Shown here one piece after another: positions 1-7,383 of a stretch of DNA of 64,000 bases. The stretch's first letter is position 1. Each line of letters starts with the position of its first letter. A program made the translations under genes and the position numbers. The notes beneath the pieces were generated by a model, which made no database searches, was not told where the DNA came from, and saw nothing but the letters and a program-made list of their open reading frames with translations. The stretch covers positions 62,001-126,000 of the forward strand of contig DASYXT010000044.1 in NCBI GenBank assembly GCA_035934555.1, written 5' to 3'. This DNA is from DASYXT01 sp035934555 (GTDB lineage Bacteria > Verrucomicrobiota > Verrucomicrobiia > Limisphaerales > UBA8199).

Positions 1-1658
1 GGGACCGGCGGGTTGGTGCCGATAGCGAAGGTCATGGTCAGTGCGGCGGAGGAGAAATCGCGCAGGACCAGGCCTGAGCGGCTGCCGTCCCACCAGGAGG
101 CTTTTGGGCTGGTGGAATCGGTCAATGAATTGGCATAACCGGCGGCAGAGTTGCCACGAAAGTACGGATCATGTGAATCGCCGCCGTTGTTGTTGTTTTC
201 CATGTCCCAGTGGTTATCTGCCTGGACCAGGGTGGCCTCGTAATTGTCGTGCTGGGTATTAGGGTTGAGGTTGACGGTGCTGTTGTTGCCCAATTCGTCA
301 ATGTGCCAGATGGCGACGCCGGAGCCGGGCAGGTAGGCGTCGTGGTTGCTGCGGTAGCGGCACTCGGCCAGGTAGTACTCCGTCGCTACGCCGGGTTTGG
401 CATAGCGATAGAACAGATTGTAATTGGTACCGGGCGCGGCCGAGACGGTGGCGATGCCAGCCGACGCGAAGGTCAGCTCGACGGTGGTTGCCCAGCCGGA
501 GACGCGGCGGAGGTACGCGCAGATGAGGCTGGGATTATTGCCCGGGTTGGAGGCGCTGCCGCCCCAGGAACCGCCCGCCATGAGGCACCACTGGCCGACG
601 CCCTGCGACGCGCCCGTATAATCGTAGAGGTCCGGATAGCTGCAGAGCATGTGCCCGTTTTCATGGCAAAACGTGCCGATTTCGAGTTGGGTGCCAATGT
701 TGGAGATTTGGTAGAAATAGACTTTCTTGCCGCCGGGCGACAGTTCGACCGGCGAGGCGAGGGACCAGGAGTGCGGCCACAAGCCCATGGACCAGACGTT
801 GCCGTTGCCGCCGGCGTAAAACACGTTGAAGGCCACCACCCGGTTCTGATTGTCGGTGGTCAGGTTGCTGAACAGGGGGAGAAAATCGTTTGTGAAGTTC
901 GGCAGCGCTTTCATCACGGCCAGCGCGTCACTGATGAGTTTGCGCCCTTCGGTGCCGGCATCGACTGTCACGTCGTTGTAATAGGGCTTGGGATGGGGCG
1001 CCCGCACATACAAGGTCACCATGTTGCTGTAGGTGAGCCGTCCGTTGGAGGCGTCGGAATAATATTTTTTGACCGAGCCGTTATTGCCGAAGGCGGTGAA
1101 GTTGTCGCCATTGCAATAATCGAGGATTTGCGCCTGGGGCATGGTGGCCGGGTCGTCGCTGAAATCGATCAGCAGTGTCAGCCCCACTTTGGTGCCCAGC
1201 GTGGTTGCGGAAGGGGTCATTGCGCCTGCGGCTGCGGCTTTCAGGGCGGCCCAGCGAGGCGAAATCTCCATCGCCTTGTCCCACTCGGCGCGCCTGGCGT
1301 TGACCTGCTGACGGATGGTCGTGGCGGGCAAGCGCAGATGCGGCGGCAGGCCCAGTGCCGGGCCGTTGCCGTTTTGCACTTGCGTTCCGGTGGAAAGCAG
1401 TTGGGTGCCATCGGCCGACAGCCGCGCATAGCAATAGGCGCGTTGCGCGGCATCGAACACGACGGTGTAACCGTCCAGAGTCTCGAACACCGCATAGAAC
1501 TCGTCGCCTTGCCCCCACAGCACGACGGTTGTTCCGTCGGGCTGGCGGAATTCAATGCGTTTGGAAAAAGGCGCGCCCCGGGCGACCCACACGACCGAAA
1601 GCAGCACGAGCAAAACGCAGCCGGCCCACGACGCGCTGCGGCAGAAGGAGGATTTCAT
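1..1658 (-). CDS. M6 family secreted metalloprotease, C-terminus cut by window edge
   Basis: The frame is open from an ATG at 1658 to the window edge, giving at least 552 residues. Residues 1-29 form a signal peptide (basic start, hydrophobic run, Ala-Arg-Gly-Ala). At residues 332-336 there is HENGH, followed by a Tyr-Pro-Asp-Leu-Tyr-Asp stretch and then Gly-Gln-Trp-Cys-Leu-Met. This is the zinc site and downstream signature of the M6 (immune inhibitor A-like) peptidases, which degrade extracellular protein. A long frame on the opposite strand (210-1670) is a shadow of this gene. The C-terminal domains lie outside the window. The family call is firm; substrate is unknown. Confidence 0.9.
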   Translation of the reverse strand, partial: MKSSFCRSASWAGCVLLVLLSVVWVARGAPFSKRIEFRQPDGTTVVLWGQGDEFYAVFETLDGYTVVFDAAQRAYCYARLSADGTQLLSTGTQVQNGNGPALGLPPHLRLPATTIRQQVNARRAEWDKAMEISPRWAALKAAAAGAMTPSATTLGTKVGLTLLIDFSDDPATMPQAQILDYCNGDNFTAFGNNGSVKKYYSDASNGRLTYSNMVTLYVRAPHPKPYYNDVTVDAGTEGRKLISDALAVMKALPNFTNDFLPLFSNLTTDNQNRVVAFNVFYAGGNGNVWSMGLWPHSWSLASPVELSPGGKKVYFYQISNIGTQLEIGTFCHENGHMLCSYPDLYDYTGASQGVGQWCLMAGGSWGGSASNPGNNPSLICAYLRRVSGWATTVELTFASAGIATVSAAPGTNYNLFYRYAKPGVATEYYLAECRYRSNHDAYLPGSGVAIWHIDELGNNSTVNLNPNTQHDNYEATLVQADNHWDMENNNNGGDSHDPYFRGNSAAGYANSLTDSTSPKASWWDGSRSGLVLRDFSSAALTMTFAIGTNPPV

Positions 1659-2199
1659 AGTGAGAGATAAGGTGAATAAATGTTGCGAATTAGCCACGCC
1701 CGCGACATAAGTCAATGTTGAAGGATTGGCCGGGGCTGCGTCAAGGATGATGAGTGACTTTATTGAGTGGCGTAGGTTGGCATAGGTTTGCGCAGGCGTT
1801 GGGGGTTGCAAAATGGGTGAGCGCTTGAGCGTTTCAGCGGCTGGGCGCCGGGGGAAGTTGGCGAGGTGGCAATGAGGGGTTTCATGAGGAGCCAGGTGTT
1901 GGAGGGGGCTTCGTGGCTTAACTGGGCTTAACTGGGCTTAATTGGGCTTAACTGGGCTTAACTGGGCTTAATTGGGCTTAATTGGGCTTAATTAAGATTG
2001 GGATTAGGATTACGATTAAGATTGGGCTGGAGGTGGTCATTGGCGGGTTGTTTGGTCTCGTTGTGGCGTTTGGTGCGGCGAGCGGGATTGGCGCCGGGGC
2101 CTGCGACATCACAGGCCTATATATATATAGCCAACGAGAAAGACGTTTTTCCCGCTCAGCGGCGATATTGTTTAAAATATTTTTCGTGCATTGGGGGAG
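1659..2199. other. Non-coding stretch upstream of the M6 protease
   Basis: No credible gene. It contains the presumed promoter of the leftward protease and the decamer tandem repeat described separately. Short frames such as 1982-2203 are translations of the repeat and are not genes. Confidence 0.6.
1915..1990. repeat. Tandem decamer array (ACTGGGCTTA / ATTGGGCTTA)
   Basis: Seven complete head-to-tail 10-bp units run from 1921 to 1990, preceded by a partial unit. Units differ only at the second base, in the order C, C, T, C, C, T, T. The array grades into ATTAAGATTGGGATTAGGATT (1991 onward), a looser GATTA-type degenerate repeat. No gene uses it. Confidence 0.9.
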
Positions 2200-2205
2200 T
2201 TAACC

Positions 2206-2288
2206 GGCAGGAGGTCCTGGCGGCAGTTGCCCCGGCTCATGACGTGGTAGATCGCACCGGGATGCTCAATGCGCACCTGACGCGGCAT
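2206..2288 (-). pseudogene. N-terminal remnant of a REP-associated tyrosine transposase (RAYT)
   Basis: Reading leftward from an ATG at 2288 gives MPRQVRIEHPGAIYHVMSRG followed by NCRQDL, which matches the opening of the Y1/IS200-like transposases associated with REP elements (typically ...PGAIYHVMNRGNRR..). Similarity ends after about 26 residues and the frame continues into unrelated sequence, so the catalytic HUH and tyrosine motifs are missing. A second remnant of the same family lies at 6026-6250. Confidence 0.75.
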
Positions 2289-2373
2289 TGTGGAAGGGTG
2301 GACTCGGACGAGGGCCTGTGTCAAGAGAAATGATCAAGGTCGAGGCTTTGACCCTTTTACTCGGACCGGAGCG

Positions 2374-3150
2374 TTACCGGACGCGCGCACCAACTTGTGT
2401 TTGATTTGTCGCAGCAGGGCTTCCATACACCAAAGTGGTTTGAGCGAACGGATGGTTCGTGCCGTATTGGAGCCAACTGCCTACGACCGCTTCGAAGGGA
2501 TAATCACTCTTGTTCTTTCGAGAAGGGGCAGCTCCTTTGGCGGAGAGAAGCGCTACAACATTCGAGTGACCGAAGGTTTGAGCAAATTCCAGCGCGGTCC
2601 AGTCAGCCTTGTCGTGCGAGTCCAACCGCGCGCCACGCTTGATTAGAGTCTCTGCAACTTCCGCGTTTCCTCTTTTTGCAGCCCACATCAAAGGTGTTTG
2701 ACCATGAATATCCAGAGATTCGAGTTCGGCTCCGTGATCCAAGAGGAACTCAGCCGTGTAGGAATCTCGCGCCAAATGTAGCGCGGATATTTCCCAATTC
2801 GTGCCCTTCTTCTTTATGTCAGAATGATGCCTTAAGAGAACATTCAAAATGTTTGTATCGCCTTTAAACGCTGCCCAATGGATGGGTGAACTGTCCGACA
2901 TCCCCTCATTCACATTGGCGAAGTCGGGTGCGGCAATCAGAAGCTTATCCAGAAGCACGCTGTCTCCACGATCGACACACATCACGAGCAGTTGCAGTTG
3001 CCCGGAATTCCCATCCGGATAGAAGCTCGATGGCGAAGCGTAGGATCTGAGCTTTTCATATTCTGCATCAGACTTGTAGTCCTGCGCTTCCGCGGCCCAA
3101 ACATTCGAAGCCAGCGCTGCAATAATAAGAGGCTTGAGAAGAGTTCCCAT
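2374..3150 (-). CDS. Ankyrin-repeat protein, probably exported
   Basis: About 258 residues from the ATG at 3150; a GTG at 3174 would add eight residues (MKKQFLIN). The N-terminus is a signal-like segment ending Ala-Ala-Glu-Ala. Three to four ankyrin repeats follow, with recognisable cores such as SSPIHWAAFKGDTNILNVLL, TPLMWAAKRGNAEVAETLI and a final WTALEFAQTFGHSNVVALL. Ankyrin repeats bind protein partners; no enzymatic domain is visible. I prefer 3150 because one copy of a ~95-bp direct repeat begins at exactly the next base (3151) and so spans the alternative start. The gene looks less GC-rich than its neighbours, which is compatible with transfer. Confidence 0.85.
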   Translation of the reverse strand: MGTLLKPLIIAALASNVWAAEAQDYKSDAEYEKLRSYASPSSFYPDGNSGQLQLLVMCVDRGDSVLLDKLLIAAPDFANVNEGMSDSSPIHWAAFKGDTNILNVLLRHHSDIKKKGTNWEISALHLARDSYTAEFLLDHGAELESLDIHGQTPLMWAAKRGNAEVAETLIKRGARLDSHDKADWTALEFAQTFGHSNVVALLSAKGAAPSRKNKSDYPFEAVVGSWLQYGTNHPFAQTTLVYGSPAATNQTQVGARVR

Positions 3151-3245
3151 ATTGATAAGAAATTGTTTTTTCACGGTTCATTGTACTGGGCGCTGCGCGG
3201 GTAAAAGTCAATTGTTAAGTGTTGAGATGTGACCCTTCTGCTTTT
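3151..3245. repeat. Direct repeat copy 1 flanking the toxin-antitoxin pair
   Basis: This ~95-bp segment recurs at 4568-4662 in the same orientation with about nine differences including one single-base gap (roughly 90% identity by eye). It begins one base upstream of the ankyrin gene ATG. The two copies bracket the toxin-antitoxin genes at 3509-4464. Confidence 0.9.
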
Positions 3246-3508
3246 CCGTTAGTGCTTTTGCCCCGTGCGTTCTCAGCGAAGATCAGCGCCATTGATTCGA
3301 ACTGCGACCCGCCCCGCCAGCGGCAGTCTTCGAACCTTCCCACATTTTTTATAGATAGGACTTTCCTGAGCATATGCTTAGCAATTATGTGGCCTCACGG
3401 TCGCGCGGTTGTCGCGGGTCGCGGTTCAAGGCGCCCGGCATGGCGCCTGCGCCGCTTGCCCCGCACGTCGGCCCCTGCATCATCCGCCGGGGCGACCAAC
3501 CGCCAGCC
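3246..3508. other. Stretch without a recognised gene
   Basis: Lies between direct repeat copy 1 and the antitoxin stop codon. Only short overlapping frames are present and none resembles a known protein. Confidence 0.5.
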
Positions 3509-4090
3509 TTATCCCTTGGCCGCCGCTTCTAACTCTAACGGCCGCTTCCGCTCCGCCCCAGCATCGACCAGCACACAACCGGCCTTTGTTTCTGCAGAAA
3601 TCCTCAGCACCGCCCCCAGCTTCTCGGAGTTCTTCTTGAACCTAGCCAGGAAATTGAAAAGCACCTGCCGATAAAACCGGTCAATCTCCTTCGTAATCTG
3701 GTCCTCGCCGCCCAGCTCTTTCGCCAGCGCTCCGAGCTTCTCCAGGTCCTCGTCAATCCGGAAGACACAATGCTTGATTCGCTCCGCGGCCGGCAGCCCC
3801 GAGTCATCGAAGATTACCGACATCTCCACCTTCAGCGCCCGGGCGTATCCGACAATGTCCATCCAGCGTAACTGCCGGTCATTGCCCGCCTCCAAACGCG
3901 AGATCTTGCTCGGGTCGCACTCCATGCACTTCGCCACATCCTCCTGGGTAAGCCCCTTCGCCACCCGCATATTCAGGAGGACCGATACCATGGTGCTGAA
4001 CAAAACCTCCGTCTGGACCTCTGCGCTCACGCTCGGGTCTTCTGCCAACTGTGCCGCAGCGTCCGCCACGTTGTTAAATTTCGTATTCAT
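3509..4090 (-). CDS. XRE-family antitoxin-like regulator (HigA-type position)
   Basis: 193 residues. A helix-turn-helix of the Cro/CI (XRE) type occupies about residues 34-92, with LTQEDVAKCMECDPSKISRLE as the recognition unit. A ~100-residue C-terminal extension has no recognised fold. The start codon overlaps the stop of the upstream toxin-like gene in a TAATG arrangement, so the two are translationally coupled in the toxin-first order seen in higBA modules. It probably neutralises the toxin and represses the pair. At 193 aa it is longer than many HigA antitoxins, so a different subfamily is possible. Confidence 0.8.
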   Translation of the reverse strand: MNTKFNNVADAAAQLAEDPSVSAEVQTEVLFSTMVSVLLNMRVAKGLTQEDVAKCMECDPSKISRLEAGNDRQLRWMDIVGYARALKVEMSVIFDDSGLPAAERIKHCVFRIDEDLEKLGALAKELGGEDQITKEIDRFYRQVLFNFLARFKKNSEKLGAVLRISAETKAGCVLVDAGAERKRPLELEAAAKG

Positions 4091-4464
4091 TACTGTCCTG
4101 TCTTTGGTTTGAGGCCCTTCGCAATCCGGTGTGCCTCGTTAATGTCGTCCGACTGTCCCTCTTTCGTCCCAATATTCAGAACGTACATCACATGCCCGTG
4201 TTCCTCGGGGAACACGTACAACCTGCTTTCCTTCGCGCTGGGAACACCCGTCTGGCCGATTCGATATACTCCCTGTCCCTCCGGCCTGAAAAACCCGACT
4301 TGAAAAGAACCAAGCCTCTGTCCCGCCCTCAACAAGCCCATGATCTTGTCGAGATTCGCGAACAAGGACACGTATTCCCGACGGTATTTGCCGGAAAACT
4401 TCTTGAATTTCCCGGGGCTCGCATGAGCAATGTCGATCTGCCATTCTATTTGTCCGTTTGCCAT
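4090..4464 (-). CDS. RelE/HigB-like toxin of a type II toxin-antitoxin pair
   Basis: 124 residues. The C-terminal half (RLYVFPEEHGHVMYVLNIGT, then KEGQSDDINEAHRIAKGL) has the pattern of RelE/ParE-superfamily proteins: an Arg plus beta strand, a hydrophobic strand ending in Gly-x-Lys, then Gln-x-x-Asp-Ile-x-x-Ala. Such toxins cleave mRNA on the ribosome or poison gyrase; which applies here cannot be read from sequence. The stop overlaps the antitoxin start. The start at 4464 (MANGQIEW) has only a weak ribosome site. Confidence 0.75.
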   Translation of the reverse strand: MANGQIEWQIDIAHASPGKFKKFSGKYRREYVSLFANLDKIMGLLRAGQRLGSFQVGFFRPEGQGVYRIGQTGVPSAKESRLYVFPEEHGHVMYVLNIGTKEGQSDDINEAHRIAKGLKPKTGQ

Positions 4465-4505
4465 TCTGAGCAGGTGTTATGCCTAATCGGCACGCGCAGC
4501 AGGCT

Positions 4506-4548
4506 TTTCTTGCTGTTCCAGCAAGAAACTACGCTGTTCTTGCGAGAA
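4506..4548. promoter_or_regulatory. Candidate operator pair upstream of the toxin gene
   Basis: Two palindromes sharing the core TTCTTGC lie 42-84 bases upstream of the toxin start. Site 1 has 9-bp arms TTTCTTGCT (4506-4514) and AGCAAGAAA (4520-4528) with a 5-base spacer. Site 2 is TTCTTGCGAGAA (4537-4548). Their position fits autoregulation by the XRE protein. Binding is inferred. Confidence 0.55.
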
Positions 4549-4567
4549 TTGCAATTGATATTGAATT

Positions 4568-4662
4568 ATTGATAAGAAATTGCTTTTTCACGGCTCATTG
4601 TACTGGGCGCTGCGCGGGTAAAAAGTCCATTGTTAATTGTTGAGATTTGACCGTTTTGCTTT
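4568..4662. repeat. Direct repeat copy 2 flanking the toxin-antitoxin pair
   Basis: Second copy of the repeat at 3151-3245, same orientation. It lies about 100 bases upstream of the toxin start, just beyond the candidate operators. No open frame is conserved between the copies, so the element is probably non-coding. Confidence 0.9.
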
Positions 4663-4740
4663 GCGCAATAACAGCCAGCGTCAGCGCGCACCAAAATAGC
4701 GGTTTGCGCCGGAGTGCTGCGAGTTGCATGGAAGCCGAGA

Positions 4741-5331
4741 TCATCGCGGGCCAGCTTTCGCAGCGTCCTGCTCGGCGAGATTGGAGTAATCAGCAGGGGA
4801 CACGCGGCGGAGGACTTCAAGGGCGTCCCTCCTCACGCCGGGATCATCCATGCATCGCGCGAGAGCCAGAATTTGCGGTAAGGCTGGTTTTGCTCGGGCA
4901 CCCAGACGAGAAAAGGCGTAAATGGCTTGGCCTCTTTTGAACCACGCAGCGCCAAGCCGCCAATCCGGCTTGAAAATCCCCAGTCGCACCGCTTCGCTTT
5001 TGAGGGCATAGCTAAGTCGCGTCGTTGTGTTCTCCCGCGCTCGCAGCCGCAGGACAAGGGTTCCCAGACACGCAGGCCCGAGGGTATCTATGGCTCGATC
5101 TGCATCGTCCGAGGTCACCAAGAATTCCTGGTAAGAGCGGCGATTCAAAACAGAAATAGGCACATTCGTCCAAACCAGCTTTGCGGGAAGCTGGTCCACC
5201 CAATAACTGAACGCTCTACCCTTGAAACGCGGTTCTCGCGACGCAAGCGCAATAAATACCGCCGCACCAACCACCGCGACCAGGGCGCAGAGCGGGACCG
5301 GCTTGCGGGGGAGGTGGCGGAGCGGTGTCAT
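4741..5331 (-). CDS. Membrane-anchored HEAT-like repeat protein
   Basis: About 196 residues from ATG 5331 (MTPLRHLPRK). A basic N-terminus leads into one hydrophobic segment (VPLCALVAVVGAAVFIALAS), giving an N-terminal membrane anchor. After it comes FKGRAFSYWVDQLP, resembling the Gly-x-x-Leu-x-x-Trp-Leu opening of HEAT-repeat proteins common in Verrucomicrobiota. The C-terminal half has helical-repeat character (ALPQILALARCMDDPGVRRD, ALEVLRRVSP). Upstream codons to 5373 are open but add a less likely leader. Function unknown. Confidence 0.6.
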   Translation of the reverse strand: MTPLRHLPRKPVPLCALVAVVGAAVFIALASREPRFKGRAFSYWVDQLPAKLVWTNVPISVLNRRSYQEFLVTSDDADRAIDTLGPACLGTLVLRLRARENTTTRLSYALKSEAVRLGIFKPDWRLGAAWFKRGQAIYAFSRLGARAKPALPQILALARCMDDPGVRRDALEVLRRVSPADYSNLAEQDAAKAGPR

Positions 5332-5385
5332 GGTCCGTGGGCAGGATAAGCCCAGACGCGGGGTTGCTGCCAATCTGGTCCCAAA

Positions 5386-5610
5386 TCATTGTTCCATTAT
5401 ATTCTTCCGCTGGGCCTGATACTCGTCCTCGGTTATGGCCCCCTGGTCACGAGCCTTTTTCAGGTCGATCAGCTCCTTGCCTTTGGTGGGCCGAATGATA
5501 GTCGTTCCAGTCGTGTCAGCGCCTAATTGCCAAGCACACCCACTGAGCAGACAGCCCATAACGCTGGCGGTTGCGAGCAAGAGCGGCCATTTTGAGAGTT
5601 TCTGTTTCAT
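5386..5610 (-). CDS. Small SHOCT-domain lipoprotein
   Basis: 74 residues from ATG 5610, preceded by AGAGAAG as ribosome site. A lipoprotein signal ends in Leu-Leu-Ser-Gly-Cys, so the mature protein starts at the Cys. The C-terminus (ELIDLKKARDQGAITEDEYQ) is a SHOCT motif, a short helix pair often found at protein ends. A clear paralogue lies at 28823-29053, with the same Gly-Cys-Ala-Trp-Gln lipobox context and the same ending. Confidence 0.85.
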   Translation of the reverse strand: MKQKLSKWPLLLATASVMGCLLSGCAWQLGADTTGTTIIRPTKGKELIDLKKARDQGAITEDEYQAQRKNIMEQ

Positions 5611-5729
5611 TGCGTTGTCTTCTCTAATGTTATCCAGATCACACATGACGTAAAACGGGTCAAGCCTCGACCTTTCAGGTTTTTCATAATGCGAGTTGGG
5701 CTAAAGCTTCATCAGTCTCACTCAGGCTC

Positions 5730-6045
5730 TTACGTTCGACTTCGGATGGCTTGAAGAACGGTCCGATAGAGCAAAGTTATCAAAAGTCCATAGATTGCTG
5801 AACCTGGGAGAGTAACTAAAATATTCCACCATATCGCGCTAGTCAGGATCGAGTGATTCGCGATCGGGTCTCGACCAAAATAGTACAAGATTATAGAGTA
5901 CGGGCTGAATACGATTTCGTAAAAAGCGGGTAACTCACCGGGCCGCCGCAACGGCTTGAATAGGGGGGATGGAGAACAAGACATGCACGACCACAGTCAA
6001 CATGGCCCACAGCAGCCAAAAGGCTCTAAAACGCAGGCGTTTCAT
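5730..6045 (-). pseudogene. Small two-segment membrane protein, apparently frameshifted
   Basis: From ATG 6045 the frame reads MKRLRFRAFWLLWAMLTVVV then HVLFSIPP and stops at 5935. The +1 frame, open from 5984 to 5730, continues with FYEIVFSPYSIILYYFGRDP, a hydrophilic loop and a second membrane span (NILVTLPGSAIYGLLITLLY). Together they look like one protein with a transmembrane segment at each end, broken near a run of six C residues at about 5958-5963. A sequencing or assembly indel is an equally good explanation. No family recognised. Confidence 0.55.
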
Positions 6046-6055
6046 GGGCGTTCAT

Positions 6056-6250
6056 AACCGCACCGCACCAAACTAGTACTTGTGGATTGGGACTTGGATG
6101 GGGCCAATCGGTCTTTTGGCAGGCCTCGGCGAGGGTCTTGATGAAAACGTGACGGTCCACGTCGTCAAAGAAGATATCCTCACGTTGGTCGCCCCGGCTC
6201 ATGAGGTGGAAGATGGCGCCCGGGTATTGGACTCGGAGTTTACGAGCCAT
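6056..6250 (-). pseudogene. Second N-terminal remnant of a RAYT transposase
   Basis: From ATG 6250 the protein opens MARKLRVQYPGAIFHLMSRG then DQREDIFFDDVDRHVFIKTL and AEACQKTDW, the characteristic first ~45 residues of REP-associated tyrosine transposases. After Trp-Pro it degenerates and stops at 6026, so the metal-binding HUH motif and catalytic tyrosine are absent. It lies just upstream of, and slightly overlaps, the frameshifted membrane protein region. Confidence 0.85.
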
Positions 6251-6322
6251 ACCGCGAGCTTCTCAATGACGGAAACAGGACGGGCCGCTGGTGCAGAGCG
6301 GCGGTTGGAAGTTTTGGGCGGT

Positions 6323-7087
6323 TCAGGCTTGGCTGCGTCTGCGGAAGAGCAAAACGCCGGTCCCGAGGGCCAGCAATGCGATGCTTGTCGGCTCAGGAAC
6401 CATTGTGCCGCTGATTGCAAAAATGCCGGTGGATTCTCGCGGATCGGTGGAGTTATCCCTGAAGCCAAATCCGAGAATCTCTTTATTGGCAAGGCCGAGC
6501 TGCGCCAAATTGATCGTGGTTTGATACAATTCCGGATATGAGTTTCCGTTGTCCTCCGGGGTTGTGCTCGTCAAGTTCAGCCGGCCAAAGCCCTGGATGG
6601 CGGGATTGGGCTGAAAGAACCAATCGGAGTTGTTGAAACTCAATACTGGGCTGATCGTCAAATCGGCAAAATAAATGACCATGCTGCCCTGGCTGGCACC
6701 GCTGTTGGCAGCCGCCGCCAGGATCGAGATCGACGAGTAGTACCCCGGAGTCCCCAGGGTCAATATTCCAGAGCTGGTCGTGCTGGCCGACAATTGGAGC
6801 ACGTTGTTCTGGTTGTAAGGCTGGAAGCCGAAAACCGTGCCGTCCACGAGGCTGGTAAAGGTCCGGCTGGCCGGCAAGCCGCGAGTTCCGCCGGTGAGAC
6901 CAGCTTCATAAAAAGCGTAGTTATTCGGCACGTCAAACGGTTGAGCCGCGGTCGTATAGGGCGAACCGGCGTTAGCTTCCACGATCACGTCCCGGTTCCA
7001 GCCGAACAGTGTCAGCGGCGTATCGGCGGCAAGCGCGGAAACCGCAGCCATGACTGCACCTGCGACCAGGAAAGACAGCTTTTTCAT
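6323..7087 (-). CDS. PEP-CTERM sorted surface protein
   Basis: 254 residues from ATG 7087 (MKKLSFLVAGAVMAAVSALA signal peptide). The C-terminus is a textbook PEP-CTERM: Val-Pro-Glu-Pro, a hydrophobic span (TSIALLALGTGVLLF) and a basic tail RRRSQA. Such proteins are exported and processed by exosortase, usually linked with exopolysaccharide production. No exosortase gene is in this window. The body is rich in Asn, Ser and Thr without recognisable catalytic motifs. Confidence 0.9.
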   Translation of the reverse strand: MKKLSFLVAGAVMAAVSALAADTPLTLFGWNRDVIVEANAGSPYTTAAQPFDVPNNYAFYEAGLTGGTRGLPASRTFTSLVDGTVFGFQPYNQNNVLQLSASTTSSGILTLGTPGYYSSISILAAAANSGASQGSMVIYFADLTISPVLSFNNSDWFFQPNPAIQGFGRLNLTSTTPEDNGNSYPELYQTTINLAQLGLANKEILGFGFRDNSTDPRESTGIFAISGTMVPEPTSIALLALGTGVLLFRRRSQA

Positions 7088-7383
7088 AGGATTGGAACGA
7101 TTCTGTTTCCAATCATGCATTTTTCGGGATTTTTGTCAAGGGTTATCTGAGAGAAGAAACGCAAATTACGCGTCTGTTCGCATTTGATTGCCAGTGGCGC
7201 CGCGCCCACTGAAGCGAGGTGTTGGTGCTTCACTTCTATGCGAGCGGAGCGAGCCCAGAATGGACGCCGTGAAACGGCCACGGCCTTTGGGGGCTCGGCA
7301 AAAGCAAAGCGCCGGGCCAGCACCACCGTGAGTTGGCGCCGGCGCCGCCGCGCGGAGGCCCACTCGGCTGCTTCAGTGGAGGC
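7088..7383. other. Intergenic stretch, no gene seen
   Basis: Lies upstream of the PEP-CTERM gene and downstream of the next leftward gene. Several short frames exist on both strands, but they are mutual shadows. Should contain the PEP-CTERM gene promoter; no confident box seen. Confidence 0.5.

Noticed and set aside
210..1670. Long open frame opposite the M6 protease
   Set aside because: It is low in protein-like character and the opposite strand has a complete metalloprotease signature; GC-rich DNA commonly leaves antisense frames open.
1982..2333. Short frames over the decamer repeat
   Set aside because: They translate repeat and degenerate GATTA sequence; no homology features or ribosome site.
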